Shown: positions 18,074 through 26,717, numbered from the stretch's first letter. The stretch: 64,000 nucleotides of DNA from JAEELC01 sp963605425 (GCA_963605425.1 CAVCUQ010000004.1:1-64000); one strand, 5' to 3'. The notes: generated by a model not told the origin, from the sequence alone. Translations and numbers: made by a program.

Positions 18074-18964
18074 ATGAAAAAAGTTATTGCAATTGTTGGT
18101 CCTACGGCCATAGGTAAGACAAAAATATCTATCGAACTTGCTAAAAAACTTAATCTAGATATTATTTCAAGTGATAGTGTAGCTGTATATAAAAGACTTG
18201 ATATTGGTTCTGCTAAACCAACAAAAGAAGAAATGGACGGAGTTAAACATTATTTAATTGATGAACTTGAACCAACTGAACAATATTCTGTTTCTGAATT
18301 TCAAGAAAAGGCTAGATCCATTATTGATAAAAACAATCCTATAATTATGTCTGGTGGTACAGGACTTTATGTTCAATCAGTTTTGTTTGATTATTCTTTT
18401 GAAGCAAGTAAAAGAGATGTAAGCTTTGAAGATAAGTTTAAACATTTATCAAATGAAGAATTATATGATATGCTTATTAATAAAGATCCTAAAGTTAAAG
18501 AAAGAATCCATCCTAATAATAGAAAAAGAGTACTTAGAGCACTTGAAATACTAGAATCTACGAATAAATCTATAGAAGAATTTGATGGACGTAAAAAGCC
18601 TTATTATGATTCATATATAGTATATTTAAATGTTGAAGACAGAGATGTATTATATGATAGAATTAATAAAAGAGTAGATAAAATGGTTAAAGATGGTCTT
18701 ATAGTGGAAGCAAAAAACTTATATCAAGATGGTATTTGTCCTAATGCAATAGGTTATAAAGAACTTATTCCTTATTTTGAGGGAGAAATTACTTTAGAGT
18801 CTGCTATAGATAATATTAAACAAAATTCTAGACATTTAGCTAAGAGACAAATGACATGGTTTAAGAATCAAATGGATACTCATTTTTATTTAGTTAATTT
18901 AAAGAATATAGATGAAACTATTGAACTTATTTATAAAGATTTAGTTAAGTTCCTTGAGGTATAA
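18074..18964 (+). CDS. miaA: tRNA dimethylallyltransferase
   Basis: Transfers the dimethylallyl group to A37 of tRNAs that read UNN codons; MiaB (8501-9934) then methylthiolates it. It has 296 residues. P-loop IVGPTAIGKT at the N-terminus, then SSDSVAVYKRLDIGSAKPT (the usual D-S-x-Q-x-Y region, here with V in place of Q), MSGGTGLYVQS and the RRKKPYYDSY-like substrate region. One base separates it from mutL, with AGGA as ribosome site, so it is in the mutSL operon, as in Bacillus. Confidence 0.95.
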   Translation: MKKVIAIVGPTAIGKTKISIELAKKLNLDIISSDSVAVYKRLDIGSAKPTKEEMDGVKHYLIDELEPTEQYSVSEFQEKARSIIDKNNPIIMSGGTGLYVQSVLFDYSFEASKRDVSFEDKFKHLSNEELYDMLINKDPKVKERIHPNNRKRVLRALEILESTNKSIEEFDGRKKPYYDSYIVYLNVEDRDVLYDRINKRVDKMVKDGLIVEAKNLYQDGICPNAIGYKELIPYFEGEITLESAIDNIKQNSRHLAKRQMTWFKNQMDTHFYLVNLKNIDETIELIYKDLVKFLEV

Positions 18965-18966
18965 TA

Positions 18967-19467
18967 ATGAATATATATTTAATAGGACTTCCTGCTAGTG
19001 GTAAAACAACCTGTGGTAAAGAAGTTTCAAAAATAAGTAAATATTGCTTTATTGATTTAGATAAAGAAATAGTTAATAAATATAATATGAGTATTCCTGA
19101 GATGTTTAATATATCTGAGGATTATTTTAGACAAAGGGAAACAGAAACATTAGAAGAAGTATCTAAACTTGATAATAAGGTTATATCTTGTGGTGGCGGT
19201 ATTGTTGAGAGAAAAATAAATAAAAGTTTCATGAAAGGACTTGTTGTCTATTTAGAATGTCCTTTAAACGAAATAGATTTTAGATTAAAGCGTGATTCTA
19301 CAATAAGGCCTGTATCTAATAAAGTTGATATTTATTCACTTTATGAAAAAAGAAAAGACAAATATGATTATTTTAAGGATGTAACTATTAAGAGTCAAAT
19401 AGTATCTAATACAGTTAAAGAGATACTTAAGGAGGCTATGAAATATGAAAAAAATTTTAGTAATTAA
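18967..19467 (+). CDS. aroK: Shikimate kinase
   Basis: Phosphorylates shikimate in the chorismate pathway. It has 166 residues. P-loop IGLPASGKTTCGKE, shikimate-binding DLDKEI and FRQRETETL, ISCGGGIV, and the lid arginine in RDSTIRPV are all visible. It follows miaA by two bases and overlaps aroQ by 23 bases, so it is translationally coupled. Only two chorismate-pathway genes (aroK, aroQ) are in the window; whether the route is complete cannot be judged. Confidence 0.93.
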   Translation: MNIYLIGLPASGKTTCGKEVSKISKYCFIDLDKEIVNKYNMSIPEMFNISEDYFRQRETETLEEVSKLDNKVISCGGGIVERKINKSFMKGLVVYLECPLNEIDFRLKRDSTIRPVSNKVDIYSLYEKRKDKYDYFKDVTIKSQIVSNTVKEILKEAMKYEKNFSN

Positions 19468-19864
19468 TGGTCCTAATTTAAATATGTTAGGTAAAAGAAA
19501 GAAAGAACATTACGGTGTTAAAACTCTTGATGAAATTAATCAAATGATTAAAGATTTTGATAAAACTATCGATTTTGATTTTTTTCAATCTAACTATGAA
19601 GGAGCTATAATTGATAGAATTCAAAAGTTAGATTTTGATGCAATTATTATTAATCCAGGTGCTTATACTCATACATCTGTAGCTATCCGCGATGCCCTTG
19701 AGATAGCAACATGCCCTAAGGTTGAGGTTCACTTATCTGATGTATTTAATAGAGAAGATTTTAGAAAGATTGATTACATTAAAGATGTATGTGATAAAAC
19801 TATCACTAATTTAAAAGAAGAAAGTTATATAGAAGCTGTGAAATATTTACAAAAGATTTTGTAA
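19445..19864 (+). CDS. aroQ: 3-dehydroquinate dehydratase, type II
   Basis: Converts 3-dehydroquinate to 3-dehydroshikimate, the step two before shikimate kinase. It has 139 residues. Type II markers: NGPNLNMLGKR, HYG (catalytic Tyr), NPGAYTHTSVAIRDAL, and VEVHLSDVFNREDFR with the catalytic His. The start lies inside aroK with GGAGG nine bases upstream. It is the last gene of the mutS operon; the efp promoter overlaps its 3' end. Confidence 0.95.
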   Translation: MKKILVINGPNLNMLGKRKKEHYGVKTLDEINQMIKDFDKTIDFDFFQSNYEGAIIDRIQKLDFDAIIINPGAYTHTSVAIRDALEIATCPKVEVHLSDVFNREDFRKIDYIKDVCDKTITNLKEESYIEAVKYLQKIL

Positions 19865-19874
19865 GTGATATAAT
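19846..19874 (+). promoter_or_regulatory. Promoter of efp
   Basis: -35 TTTACA (19846-19851), 17-base spacer, extended -10 TGATATAAT (-10 at 19869-19874). It overlaps the end of aroQ. Confidence 0.7.
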
Positions 19875-19909
19875 GTTAAAGTCAAAAATTAACATACGGA
19901 GGAAATTAT

Positions 19910-20467
19910 ATGATTAATGTTAATGATTTAAAGAATGGCGTTGTAATCGAATACGATGGCAACTTAATGAAAATCATGGAATTCCAACATGTTTTACAAA
20001 ATAAAGTAGCATATGTTAGAGTTAAAATGAAAAATGTTAGAACTGGTTCTATCATGGAAACAGCTTTAAAGGGCTCAGATTCTAAGTTTAAATTATGCTT
20101 TATCGATCGTAAGCCTATGCAATACATTTATTCTACAGGTGATGCATATGCATTCATGGATAATGAAACTTATGAACAAATCGAAATTCCTGCAGCTCGT
20201 CTTGAATGGGAAAAGAACTTCCTTCAAGAAGGTATGGAAGTGTCAGTAGAATTCTATGGTGAAGAAATTTTAACTGTAGACCTACCTGATAAGGTTACTT
20301 GCAAGGTTTCTCAATGTGACCCAGCAGTTAAGGGTGACACTAAGACTAACGCTATGAAGGATGCTTATCTTGAAAGCGGATTCTTAGTAAAAGTTCCTAT
20401 GTTTATTAACCAAGAAGAATCTATCATTGTTTCTACAATTGATGGAAAATATGTTTCAAGAGCTTAA
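19910..20467 (+). CDS. efp: Elongation factor P
   Basis: Ribosome-binding factor that relieves stalling at consecutive prolines. It has 185 residues and three beta-barrel domains, starting MINVNDLKNGVVIEYDG and ending FINQEESIIVSTIDGKYVSRA. A strong ribosome site GGAGG precedes the ATG. Oddity: the loop that normally reads KPGKG and places the tip lysine or arginine near the peptidyl-transfer centre reads FQHVLQNKVAYVR here, one residue shorter and without P-G, although a lysine remains near the tip. Family identity is not in doubt; loop function is an inference. Confidence 0.96.
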   Translation: MINVNDLKNGVVIEYDGNLMKIMEFQHVLQNKVAYVRVKMKNVRTGSIMETALKGSDSKFKLCFIDRKPMQYIYSTGDAYAFMDNETYEQIEIPAARLEWEKNFLQEGMEVSVEFYGEEILTVDLPDKVTCKVSQCDPAVKGDTKTNAMKDAYLESGFLVKVPMFINQEESIIVSTIDGKYVSRA

Positions 20468-20537
20468 TATTTTATTAAAAGTCAAATCAAAAAGTTTTTA
20501 GAGGAGTTGAATTTCTATAACTGATTAGATATCGTAT

Positions 20538-21974
20538 ATGACTTGTTTGAAAAGCGATATTGATTCAGTTTATGACTATATTTTGGATCATGGTTCGATT
20601 AGCCTGACCTTAACCGTACTCTCGAGTGTTAATGTCGGCATATTATCAATTTTAATTATTTGTACTATTTTATCTGCGTTTTTCTCAATGTCAGAAACAG
20701 CTATTTCAGCTGTATCTGAGGCTAAGATTAAAACTCTTGTTGAAGATAGAGTGGCTGGAAGTAAAAAAGCACTTTATTGTATTGAACATTATGATAAAAC
20801 CTTAACAACTCTTGTTGTTGGTAACAATATTGTTAATACTTTAATGTCTGTTCTAGCTGTAACTTTCTTTGCAAGTATATTTACTACTTTAGATGATAAT
20901 GCAATATCTATTTTAGCTACTATCATTATCACAGTAGTTTTACTTATCTTTGGTGAAATCTTGCCTAAAACTATTGGTAAGAAATTTAATGAGAAAATTG
21001 TTTTAGTTGTTTGTCCTATCGTTTGGGCATTAAGCTATGTTATGTTTATTATTGTTATTCCTTTTATGGGTCTTCAAAAACTTGTAACAGGTAAGAGCAG
21101 TGCTGAACATAACGTTGATGAGGATGAATTGGGTTCTATTCTTGATACTATGGAAGAAGAGGGTCAAATAGAATCTGATGAACGTGAAATGATAAAAAAT
21201 GTCTTTGATTTAAACGATCAAACCGTAGAAGATATTATGGTTCCTCGTGTTGATATGGTAGCTATCTCAGTTGACTCAACAGCTGAAGAAGCTAAGGAAT
21301 TATTCCTTGAAAATCATTTCTCACGTATTCCTGTTTATAAAGAGGATAAGGACCATATTGTAGGTATTTTATATGAAAGAGATTTCTATGAAAAATTACT
21401 TACTGATCCTGAGCACGCCTCTATTGAAAATTCAATGCGTAAGCCTAAGTTTGTAAATAAGACTATGACAGTTGATAGGCTTATCAATGAACTTCAAGTT
21501 TCTAAGACTCATATAGCTATTGTATCAGGTGAATATAACGATACTCTTGGTATTGTAACTATGGAAGACGCTCTAGAAGAACTTGTTGGTGAAATATATG
21601 ACGAACATGATGAAGGTTCTGTTAAATATTCAATGATTCATAAAATTAATGATAATCAATATATCATTGATGGAGATTGTGAAGTCGATGAATTATTTGA
21701 TACCTTAGATATTGGGGACGAACCTGATGAATCTAAAGTTTCTAGTTGGATTTTTGAATCTCAAGAAGAGTTACCTAAAACAGGTGACAAAATGACTTAT
21801 ATTGCTTGTTATACTCAACCTGGAGAAGACGGAGAATATAAGGATTATGCTAAAAAACTTGAATTTGAAATTGTAAAAGTTCAAGAAAGAAGAATTGAAA
21901 AAGTTCGTCTTACTGTAAGTGACGCTACTGACGAAGAAGTAGAAGAAAAACAAAATAATGAGGATTTGGACTAA
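20538..21974 (+). CDS. CNNM/CBS-domain CorC_HlyC family membrane protein
   Basis: Membrane protein of the hemolysin C/CorC class, whose members take part in magnesium or cobalt handling. It has 478 residues. CNNM membrane domain (about 30-200) with FSMSETAISAVSEAKIKTL and FGEILPKTIGKK; CBS pair (about 215-345) starting VPRVDMVAISVDSTAEEAKE; C-terminal CorC_HlyC domain; acidic tail. The start is uncertain: ATG 20538 is the only upstream choice after an in-frame TAG at 20526, but no ribosome site is close (GAGGAG lies about 30 bases away). Its terminator overlaps the stop codon. Confidence 0.9.
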   Translation: MTCLKSDIDSVYDYILDHGSISLTLTVLSSVNVGILSILIICTILSAFFSMSETAISAVSEAKIKTLVEDRVAGSKKALYCIEHYDKTLTTLVVGNNIVNTLMSVLAVTFFASIFTTLDDNAISILATIIITVVLLIFGEILPKTIGKKFNEKIVLVVCPIVWALSYVMFIIVIPFMGLQKLVTGKSSAEHNVDEDELGSILDTMEEEGQIESDEREMIKNVFDLNDQTVEDIMVPRVDMVAISVDSTAEEAKELFLENHFSRIPVYKEDKDHIVGILYERDFYEKLLTDPEHASIENSMRKPKFVNKTMTVDRLINELQVSKTHIAIVSGEYNDTLGIVTMEDALEELVGEIYDEHDEGSVKYSMIHKINDNQYIIDGDCEVDELFDTLDIGDEPDESKVSSWIFESQEELPKTGDKMTYIACYTQPGEDGEYKDYAKKLEFEIVKVQERRIEKVRLTVSDATDEEVEEKQNNEDLD

Positions 21975-21989
21975 CCAAGTCCTCTTTTT
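21960..21989 (+). terminator. Terminator overlapping the end of the CorC-like gene
   Basis: GAGGATTTGG/CCAAGTCCTC (ten pairs, one G-U) with loop ACTAA and TTTTT. The stop codon is inside the loop and 3' arm start. Confidence 0.85.
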
Positions 21990-22005
21990 ATAAAAAGGAG
22001 TTACT

Positions 22006-22464
22006 ATGAACAAAATATGCCCTGTATGTAAAAAAAGTAATATTCTAGAATTAGATCCTATTGAAACTAGAAATAAATTAAGAGAATTATTTAAAGGTAT
22101 CTCTGCTGACTTAGTTCCTGAAGAAATTTTAAACATGGTTAAAGAACTTGGACTTGATCAAGAAGTCAGTGAAAGCGAAAAAACATTCTATTCTGTACAT
22201 GGTAAACGTAATATTTGCCAAAATTGTAGTTTTGCATTTTCTGACAATGATGACTACTCAGAATATTTAAAAGAAGTATTTACACCTGTAAGTCAAAGTG
22301 AATATTTTGATTATATTAAATCTAAGGTTAATGAAGAAAGTTATAATTTTATTTGTAAAAAATCAACTCCTCAAAAAGAATATTATCTTCAAGTAGCTGA
22401 TCAATTAATTGAAGAATTTGAAGAAGTTGGACTTACTGATGTTAATGAAGATTTAATTAATTAA
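22006..22464 (+). CDS. Zinc-ribbon hypothetical protein
   Basis: 152-residue acidic protein of unknown function. Two Cys pairs, CPVC at the N-terminus (residues 5-8) and CQNC (about 67-70), are spaced as in a zinc ribbon interrupted by a helical segment. The rest is helical and Glu/Lys-rich, without membrane helices or catalytic motifs. Start ATG has AAAGGAG upstream, just after the CorC-like terminator. It precedes recQ, but a terminator-like hairpin separates the two. I do not recognise the family; a regulatory or adaptor role is only a guess. Confidence 0.65.
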   Translation: MNKICPVCKKSNILELDPIETRNKLRELFKGISADLVPEEILNMVKELGLDQEVSESEKTFYSVHGKRNICQNCSFAFSDNDDYSEYLKEVFTPVSQSEYFDYIKSKVNEESYNFICKKSTPQKEYYLQVADQLIEEFEEVGLTDVNEDLIN

Positions 22465-22472
22465 GTAAAATT

Positions 22473-22511
22473 AAACATTTCCTGTTATTTATATATAGGA
22501 GATGTTTTTTT
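22473..22511 (+). terminator. Terminator-like hairpin containing the recQ ribosome site
   Basis: AAACATTTCCT/AGGAGATGTTT (11 pairs, one G-U) followed by seven T residues that run directly into the recQ ATG at 22512. The recQ ribosome site AGGAG (22497-22501) lies in the 3' arm, so folding would both terminate upstream transcription and hide the site. Confidence 0.7.
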
Positions 22512-24038
22512 ATGACTAAATATGAAGTGTTAAAAAATTATTTTGGATTTTCTAAGTTTAGAGATGGACAAGAAGAAATTATTGATTCTATCTTGAGAAA
22601 AGAAAATGTATTATGCATTTTACCTACTGGCGGTGGAAAGAGTTTGTGTTTCCAAGTTCCAGGTCTTGTTTTAGATGGTCTTACAATTGTAATTTCCCCT
22701 TTAATCAGTTTAATGTCAGACCAAGTTAGAAGTCTTAGAGAAAAGCGAATTAATGCAAGATACATTAACTCGAGCATGTCGTATTCAGAAATACAAAATG
22801 TACTTGATGAAATTAATGATAATAGGCTTAAATTTTTATATGTTTCACCCGAAAGATTTAATAATTTAGAATTTGTTTCCGTAATTAAGAATACTAAAAT
22901 AGGTCAAATCGTCTTAGATGAGGCTCATTCAATATCGATTTATGGACATGATTTTAGGGCTGAATATTCAAAGATATATAAAATATTTGATTTGTTTAAG
23001 CCTCTTCCTGTTATTTCAGCTTTTACAGCTACAGCCTCAAGTAAGGTAATAGAAGATATTAGAGAAAGTTCACGTATTAATTTTAAGGTATTTAAGTTTG
23101 GTTTTGATAGAAAGAACTTATATTATGAAACAAGGGAATCTTTTGATAAGATAGGTGATTTAAAGAAAATCATTGAGAAGCATAAAAATGAATGTATGAT
23201 TATCTATACTCTAACAAGAAGGAAAGCAGAAGAATATTATAAGATATTTAAAAATTTAAATTATAATATAGCTTTATATCATGGTGCTTTAGAGCCTGAA
23301 GAAAAGAAGGCTAGTGAACTTGCTTTTATGAAGGATAAATGTAATATAATGTTTTCAACTAGTGCTTTTGGAACTGGAATTGATAAGCCAAATATAAGAC
23401 TTGTTGTAAATGTTGGCTTTCCAATGTCTATTGAAGATTTATCTCAACAACAGGGACGTGCAGGAAGAGATGGAAAAAAAAGCGAATGCATATTACTTTA
23501 TTCTATGAATGATATAAAAGAAAATGAATATTTTATTGATGCTTTAGATGATTCTAATTTACCAAGAGATGAGATTAAAATATTAAAAAAAGTAAAAAAA
23601 GAAAAACTTGAAGAAGTTATAGGTTATGCAAGAACTAAAAAGTGTCTTCATGAATATCTAGTTTCTTCCTTTGGTGAACTTTTTAAATCAAGATGTAATA
23701 ATTGTTCTAATTGTCTTAAAGAAACAAAAGAAGTAGATGTTATTGATGATGCTAAACTTATTATAAATACTATTAAGTTAACTAATGAATCTTATGGAAC
23801 TAATATGATTTCAAAGATAGTTACTGGTAGTAAAGATAAAGATATTAAAACAAGATTGTTATATAAATTAAAAACATATAACAAATCTTATAAATCTGTT
23901 AATATGGTTAAAGAAATAATATCTAATATGCTTTCAGACGGATATCTTAAGCGTACTTATGATGAGTATCCAACCTTGAAACTTACAGAAAATAGTAAGT
24001 ATCTAGAAGATCAAGATGACTATAAAATAAAATTATAA
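22512..24038 (+). CDS. recQ: ATP-dependent DNA helicase RecQ
   Basis: 3'-5' superfamily 2 helicase used in recombination and repair. It has 508 residues. Walker A LPTGGGKSLCFQ (about 36-47), DEAH box DEAHSISIYGHDFR (about 136-149), motif VI QQQGRAGRDGK, and the zinc-binding cysteines CLHEYL ... CNNCSNC. A winged-helix region follows; the HRDC domain found in longer RecQ proteins is absent. The start codon directly abuts a terminator-like hairpin holding its ribosome site, which may limit expression. Downstream terminator at 24048-24084. Confidence 0.95.
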   Translation: MTKYEVLKNYFGFSKFRDGQEEIIDSILRKENVLCILPTGGGKSLCFQVPGLVLDGLTIVISPLISLMSDQVRSLREKRINARYINSSMSYSEIQNVLDEINDNRLKFLYVSPERFNNLEFVSVIKNTKIGQIVLDEAHSISIYGHDFRAEYSKIYKIFDLFKPLPVISAFTATASSKVIEDIRESSRINFKVFKFGFDRKNLYYETRESFDKIGDLKKIIEKHKNECMIIYTLTRRKAEEYYKIFKNLNYNIALYHGALEPEEKKASELAFMKDKCNIMFSTSAFGTGIDKPNIRLVVNVGFPMSIEDLSQQQGRAGRDGKKSECILLYSMNDIKENEYFIDALDDSNLPRDEIKILKKVKKEKLEEVIGYARTKKCLHEYLVSSFGELFKSRCNNCSNCLKETKEVDVIDDAKLIINTIKLTNESYGTNMISKIVTGSKDKDIKTRLLYKLKTYNKSYKSVNMVKEIISNMLSDGYLKRTYDEYPTLKLTENSKYLEDQDDYKIKL

Positions 24039-24047
24039 TACTTAAAG

Positions 24048-24084
24048 GCTATGAAACTTATAAAATAGTTTTATAGCTAATTTT
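24048..24084 (+). terminator. Terminator of recQ
   Basis: GCTATGAAAC/GTTTTATAGC (ten pairs, one G-U), ten-base loop, then TAATTTT. Confidence 0.7.
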
Positions 24085-24100
24085 AAAAATTTATAATTTA

Positions 24101-24133
24101 ATAGTTGACTAACTATTCAACTAATGATATTAT
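24101..24133 (+). promoter_or_regulatory. Promoter and SmtB/CadC-type operator of the metal-response operon
   Basis: -35 TTGACT (24105-24110), 17-base spacer, -10 TATTAT (24128-24133). An inverted repeat at 24101-24124 (AGTTGAC-TAACTA-TTCAACT core) covers the -35 and much of the spacer. It matches the A-n2-TGAA-n6-TTCA-n2-T pattern of ArsR/SmtB operators with one mismatch. Confidence 0.8.
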
Positions 24134-24158
24134 AAAGATGTAATAAGGATGTGATCTA

Positions 24159-24476
24159 ATGGATTTATTAAAAATTAAAGAGAGTATGCCTTCAAAAGAG
24201 GAAATAGATGATGTATCTAACTTATTTAAAGTTTTAGGAGATCCTACTAGATCAAAGATCCTCTATACTTTAGAAGAAGCTGAACTTAATGTTTCGGAAA
24301 TATGTGAGTGTGTAGATATGAATAAATCTGCTGTATCACATCAGCTAAGAATATTAAGGGATGCTAAACTTGTTAAATCAAGAAAAGATGGGAAAGAAGT
24401 TTATTATTCATTTGATGATGAACATATTAGTACAATCTTTAAATTTGGTTTAGAACATATAAATGAAAGGAAATAG
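24159..24476 (+). CDS. ArsR/SmtB-family metal-sensing repressor
   Basis: Winged-helix repressor, 105 residues, which should leave DNA on binding metal. Recognition helix region CVDMNKSAVSHQLRILRDA. The alpha-5 zinc site of SmtB (Asp-x-His ... His-x2-Glu, His-His spacing 11) is fully present in DDEHISTIFKFGLEHINE. Two cysteines (ICEC) sit near the start of the recognition helix but not in the CadC ELCVC position. These features suggest Zn(II) or Cd(II) sensing. It lies first in an operon with an HMA protein and a P-type ATPase, and its predicted operator occurs both here and before the ATPase. Confidence 0.92.
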   Translation: MDLLKIKESMPSKEEIDDVSNLFKVLGDPTRSKILYTLEEAELNVSEICECVDMNKSAVSHQLRILRDAKLVKSRKDGKEVYYSFDDEHISTIFKFGLEHINERK

Positions 24477-24480
24477 AAAA

Positions 24481-24690
24481 ATGAAAAAAGTATTTAATAT
24501 TGATGTAGATTGTGCTCAATGTGCACTTAAATGCCAGGAGGCTATCAAAACTGTTGAAGGGGTTACTGATTGTCAAATTAATTTCATGACTCTAAAGATG
24601 ACTTTAGAAGCTGATGATGTTGATAAGGTTTTAAAGAAATGCCTTAAGGCAGCTAAAAAGGTTGAACCTGATTTTGAAATTTTAGATTAA
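24481..24690 (+). CDS. Free-standing heavy-metal-associated (HMA) domain protein
   Basis: 69-residue ferredoxin-like metal-binding protein. The metal site is DCAQC (Cys-x2-Cys) followed by ALKCQEAI. I start at ATG 24481, with AAAGGA about nine bases upstream; an in-frame ATG at 24463 lies within arsR. The ATPase downstream lacks the N-terminal HMA domain common in this class, so this protein probably replaces it in trans as metal donor or sensor. A hairpin terminator follows, which would make the ATPase partly independent. Confidence 0.88.
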   Translation: MKKVFNIDVDCAQCALKCQEAIKTVEGVTDCQINFMTLKMTLEADDVDKVLKKCLKAAKKVEPDFEILD

Positions 24691-24696
24691 TTATAT

Positions 24697-24721
24697 AAAT
24701 AGCACTAAATTAGTGCTATTT
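24697..24721 (+). terminator. Hairpin between HMA gene and P-type ATPase
   Basis: AAATAGCACTAA/TTAGTGCTATTT, a near-perfect 25-base palindrome with a weak T-run (AATTT). It probably reduces read-through into the ATPase gene. Confidence 0.65.
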
Positions 24722-24733
24722 AATTTAAAGATA

Positions 24734-24757
24734 ATAGTTGAATGATTATTCAACTAT
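24734..24757 (+). promoter_or_regulatory. Second SmtB/CadC-type operator, before the P-type ATPase
   Basis: Perfect inverted repeat ATAGTTGAAT-N4-ATTCAACTAT, fitting A-n2-TGAA-n6-TTCA-n2-T exactly. It lies directly before the AGGAGG of the ATPase gene and resembles the operator at 24101-24124. Confidence 0.8.
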
Positions 24758-24767
24758 AGGAGGATTT

Positions 24768-26717
24768 ATGAGTAAGAAATTAAAGAAAAAACTTAAAAGA
24801 ATAATTATTGCTTTATGTATGTTTTTTATTGTATTAATTACTAATTTAATACTTGAAAAGGGCTTTAGTGATAGATTTCCTAATGGACTTGCAAGTATTG
24901 CAAACAATAGATATGGCTTCTTTATTCCTTTTGCATTATATTTTGCAATCTATATTTATATAGGACATGATGTATTAAGAAAAAGTGCTATAAATATAAG
25001 TCATGGACAAGTTTTTGATGAAAACTTCTTAATGGCAGTAGCTACTCTTGGTGCTTTTGGTCTTGGACTTTATACAGGATTTAAAGATGGTAAACCAGAA
25101 GGATTCGACGAAGCTTGTGCTGTTTTACTTTTCTATCAAGTTGGTGAGTGGTTTCAAGCATTTGCGGCCGGAAAGTCAAGAAAGTCTATTAAGGAACTTA
25201 TGGATATAAGACCAGATTATGCAAATATCTATCAAGATGGAGTTTTAACAAAAATCGATCCTGCAAATGTTACTATTGGTACAATTATTGTTGTAAAGCC
25301 AGGCGAAAAAATTCCACTTGATGGTGTTATTGTAAAAGGTTCTACAACTTTAGATACGAAGGCATTAACTGGTGAATCTATGCCGCAAAATGTTACAATT
25401 GGAGATAATGTAATTTCAGGTACAGTTAATTTATCTAGTATAATAGAAATAGAAACTCAAAAAGAATTTGGAGATTCTACTGTAAGTAAGATTTTAGATT
25501 TAGTCGAAAATGCATCTAATGAAAAATCAAAATCTGAAGCTTTTATTACTGTATTTGCTAAATACTATACACCAATAGTTGTAACATTAGCTCTAGTTTT
25601 AGCTTTTATTCCACCACTTATTAATGGTTTTATGGGGAACTGGAATACTTTCTCAGACTGGATTTATAGAGCTTTAAGTTTCCTTGTTGTATCTTGCCCA
25701 TGTGCACTAGTTATATCAGTTCCATTATCTTTCTTCTCAGGACTTGGAGGAGCTAGTAAGAATGGTATTTTAATTAAGGGTTCTATTCATCTTGAAAGAT
25801 TTAATAAAGCTAATATCTTTGTCTTTGATAAGACAGGTACTCTAACTAAGGGTAACTTTAATGTTGAAGAAGTAGAACCTATTAATTTAAAGGATGAAAT
25901 TTTAAGACTAGCCGCTACAGCTGAGGCTAATTCTAACCACCCTATTGCAAAATCAATTGTTTCAGCTTATGCCAAAGATATAGACAGAAGCTATGAAATA
26001 ACCGACATCCAAGGTAAAGGTGTTGTGGCTAAAAAGAATGATGATGTAATAATATGCGGAAATCACAAACTTATGGAATTATATCATATTGAATTTGCAA
26101 GGCCTCAAAAATATGGTACAGTAGTATATGTAGCTCATAATGATACTTATTTAGGTTATATTTTAATTAAAGATGAAATTAAAGAAGAAGCTAAAGACAC
26201 TATTTCTTATTTAAATAGTATTAATGCTAAAACAGTAATGCTCACAGGTGATAACAAAGAAATAGCTAGTGAAGTTTCGGAAAAATTAGGATTATCAGAT
26301 TATAAATGTTCACTTCTTCCTCAAAATAAAGTAGAAGAGGTAGATAAACTTTTAAGTAATAAGAATAAAGATGAAATGCTTGTCTTTGTCGGAGATGGTA
26401 TTAATGACGCTCCTGTAATCATGAAGTCTGATATTGGACTTGCAATGGGCGGAGTTGGAAGTGACGCTGCTATCGAAGCTAGTGATATAGTTTTAATGAA
26501 AGATGATTTATCTAGTATTATTACTTGTAAGAAGATAGCTAAAAAGACTATGAGAATAGTTTATGAAAATATTATATTTGCACTACTTGTTAAAGTCATA
26601 ATCTTAATTCTATCAGCTTGTGGCATAACTAATATGTGGTTTGCAGTATTTGGTGATGTTGGTGTAGCCTTTATTGCCATATTAAATGCAATGCGTGCTA
26701 ATAGTAAAAAATATTAA
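24768..26717 (+). CDS. Heavy-metal (Zn/Cd/Pb-type) P-type ATPase
   Basis: P1B-type metal exporter, 649 residues from ATG 24768 (AGGAGG four bases upstream; an in-frame TTG at 24738 lies inside the operator). Key parts: membrane metal site SCPCAL (about residue 307), phosphorylation site FDKTGTLTKG (about 352), TGD loop VMLTGDN, and hinge GDGINDAP (about 541). The late-helix signature with a Lys in FALLVK and FGDVGVAF fits the P1B-2 (Zn/Cd/Pb) group rather than copper. There is no N-terminal HMA domain; one is encoded separately upstream. With the ArsR protein this makes a metal-detoxification cluster. Confidence 0.94.
   Translation: MSKKLKKKLKRIIIALCMFFIVLITNLILEKGFSDRFPNGLASIANNRYGFFIPFALYFAIYIYIGHDVLRKSAINISHGQVFDENFLMAVATLGAFGLGLYTGFKDGKPEGFDEACAVLLFYQVGEWFQAFAAGKSRKSIKELMDIRPDYANIYQDGVLTKIDPANVTIGTIIVVKPGEKIPLDGVIVKGSTTLDTKALTGESMPQNVTIGDNVISGTVNLSSIIEIETQKEFGDSTVSKILDLVENASNEKSKSEAFITVFAKYYTPIVVTLALVLAFIPPLINGFMGNWNTFSDWIYRALSFLVVSCPCALVISVPLSFFSGLGGASKNGILIKGSIHLERFNKANIFVFDKTGTLTKGNFNVEEVEPINLKDEILRLAATAEANSNHPIAKSIVSAYAKDIDRSYEITDIQGKGVVAKKNDDVIICGNHKLMELYHIEFARPQKYGTVVYVAHNDTYLGYILIKDEIKEEAKDTISYLNSINAKTVMLTGDNKEIASEVSEKLGLSDYKCSLLPQNKVEEVDKLLSNKNKDEMLVFVGDGINDAPVIMKSDIGLAMGGVGSDAAIEASDIVLMKDDLSSIITCKKIAKKTMRIVYENIIFALLVKVIILILSACGITNMWFAVFGDVGVAFIAILNAMRANSKKY

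Noticed and set aside
24738..24767. TTG start for the P-type ATPase
   Set aside because: It would place the first codons inside the operator; AGGAGG and ATG at 24768 fit better.
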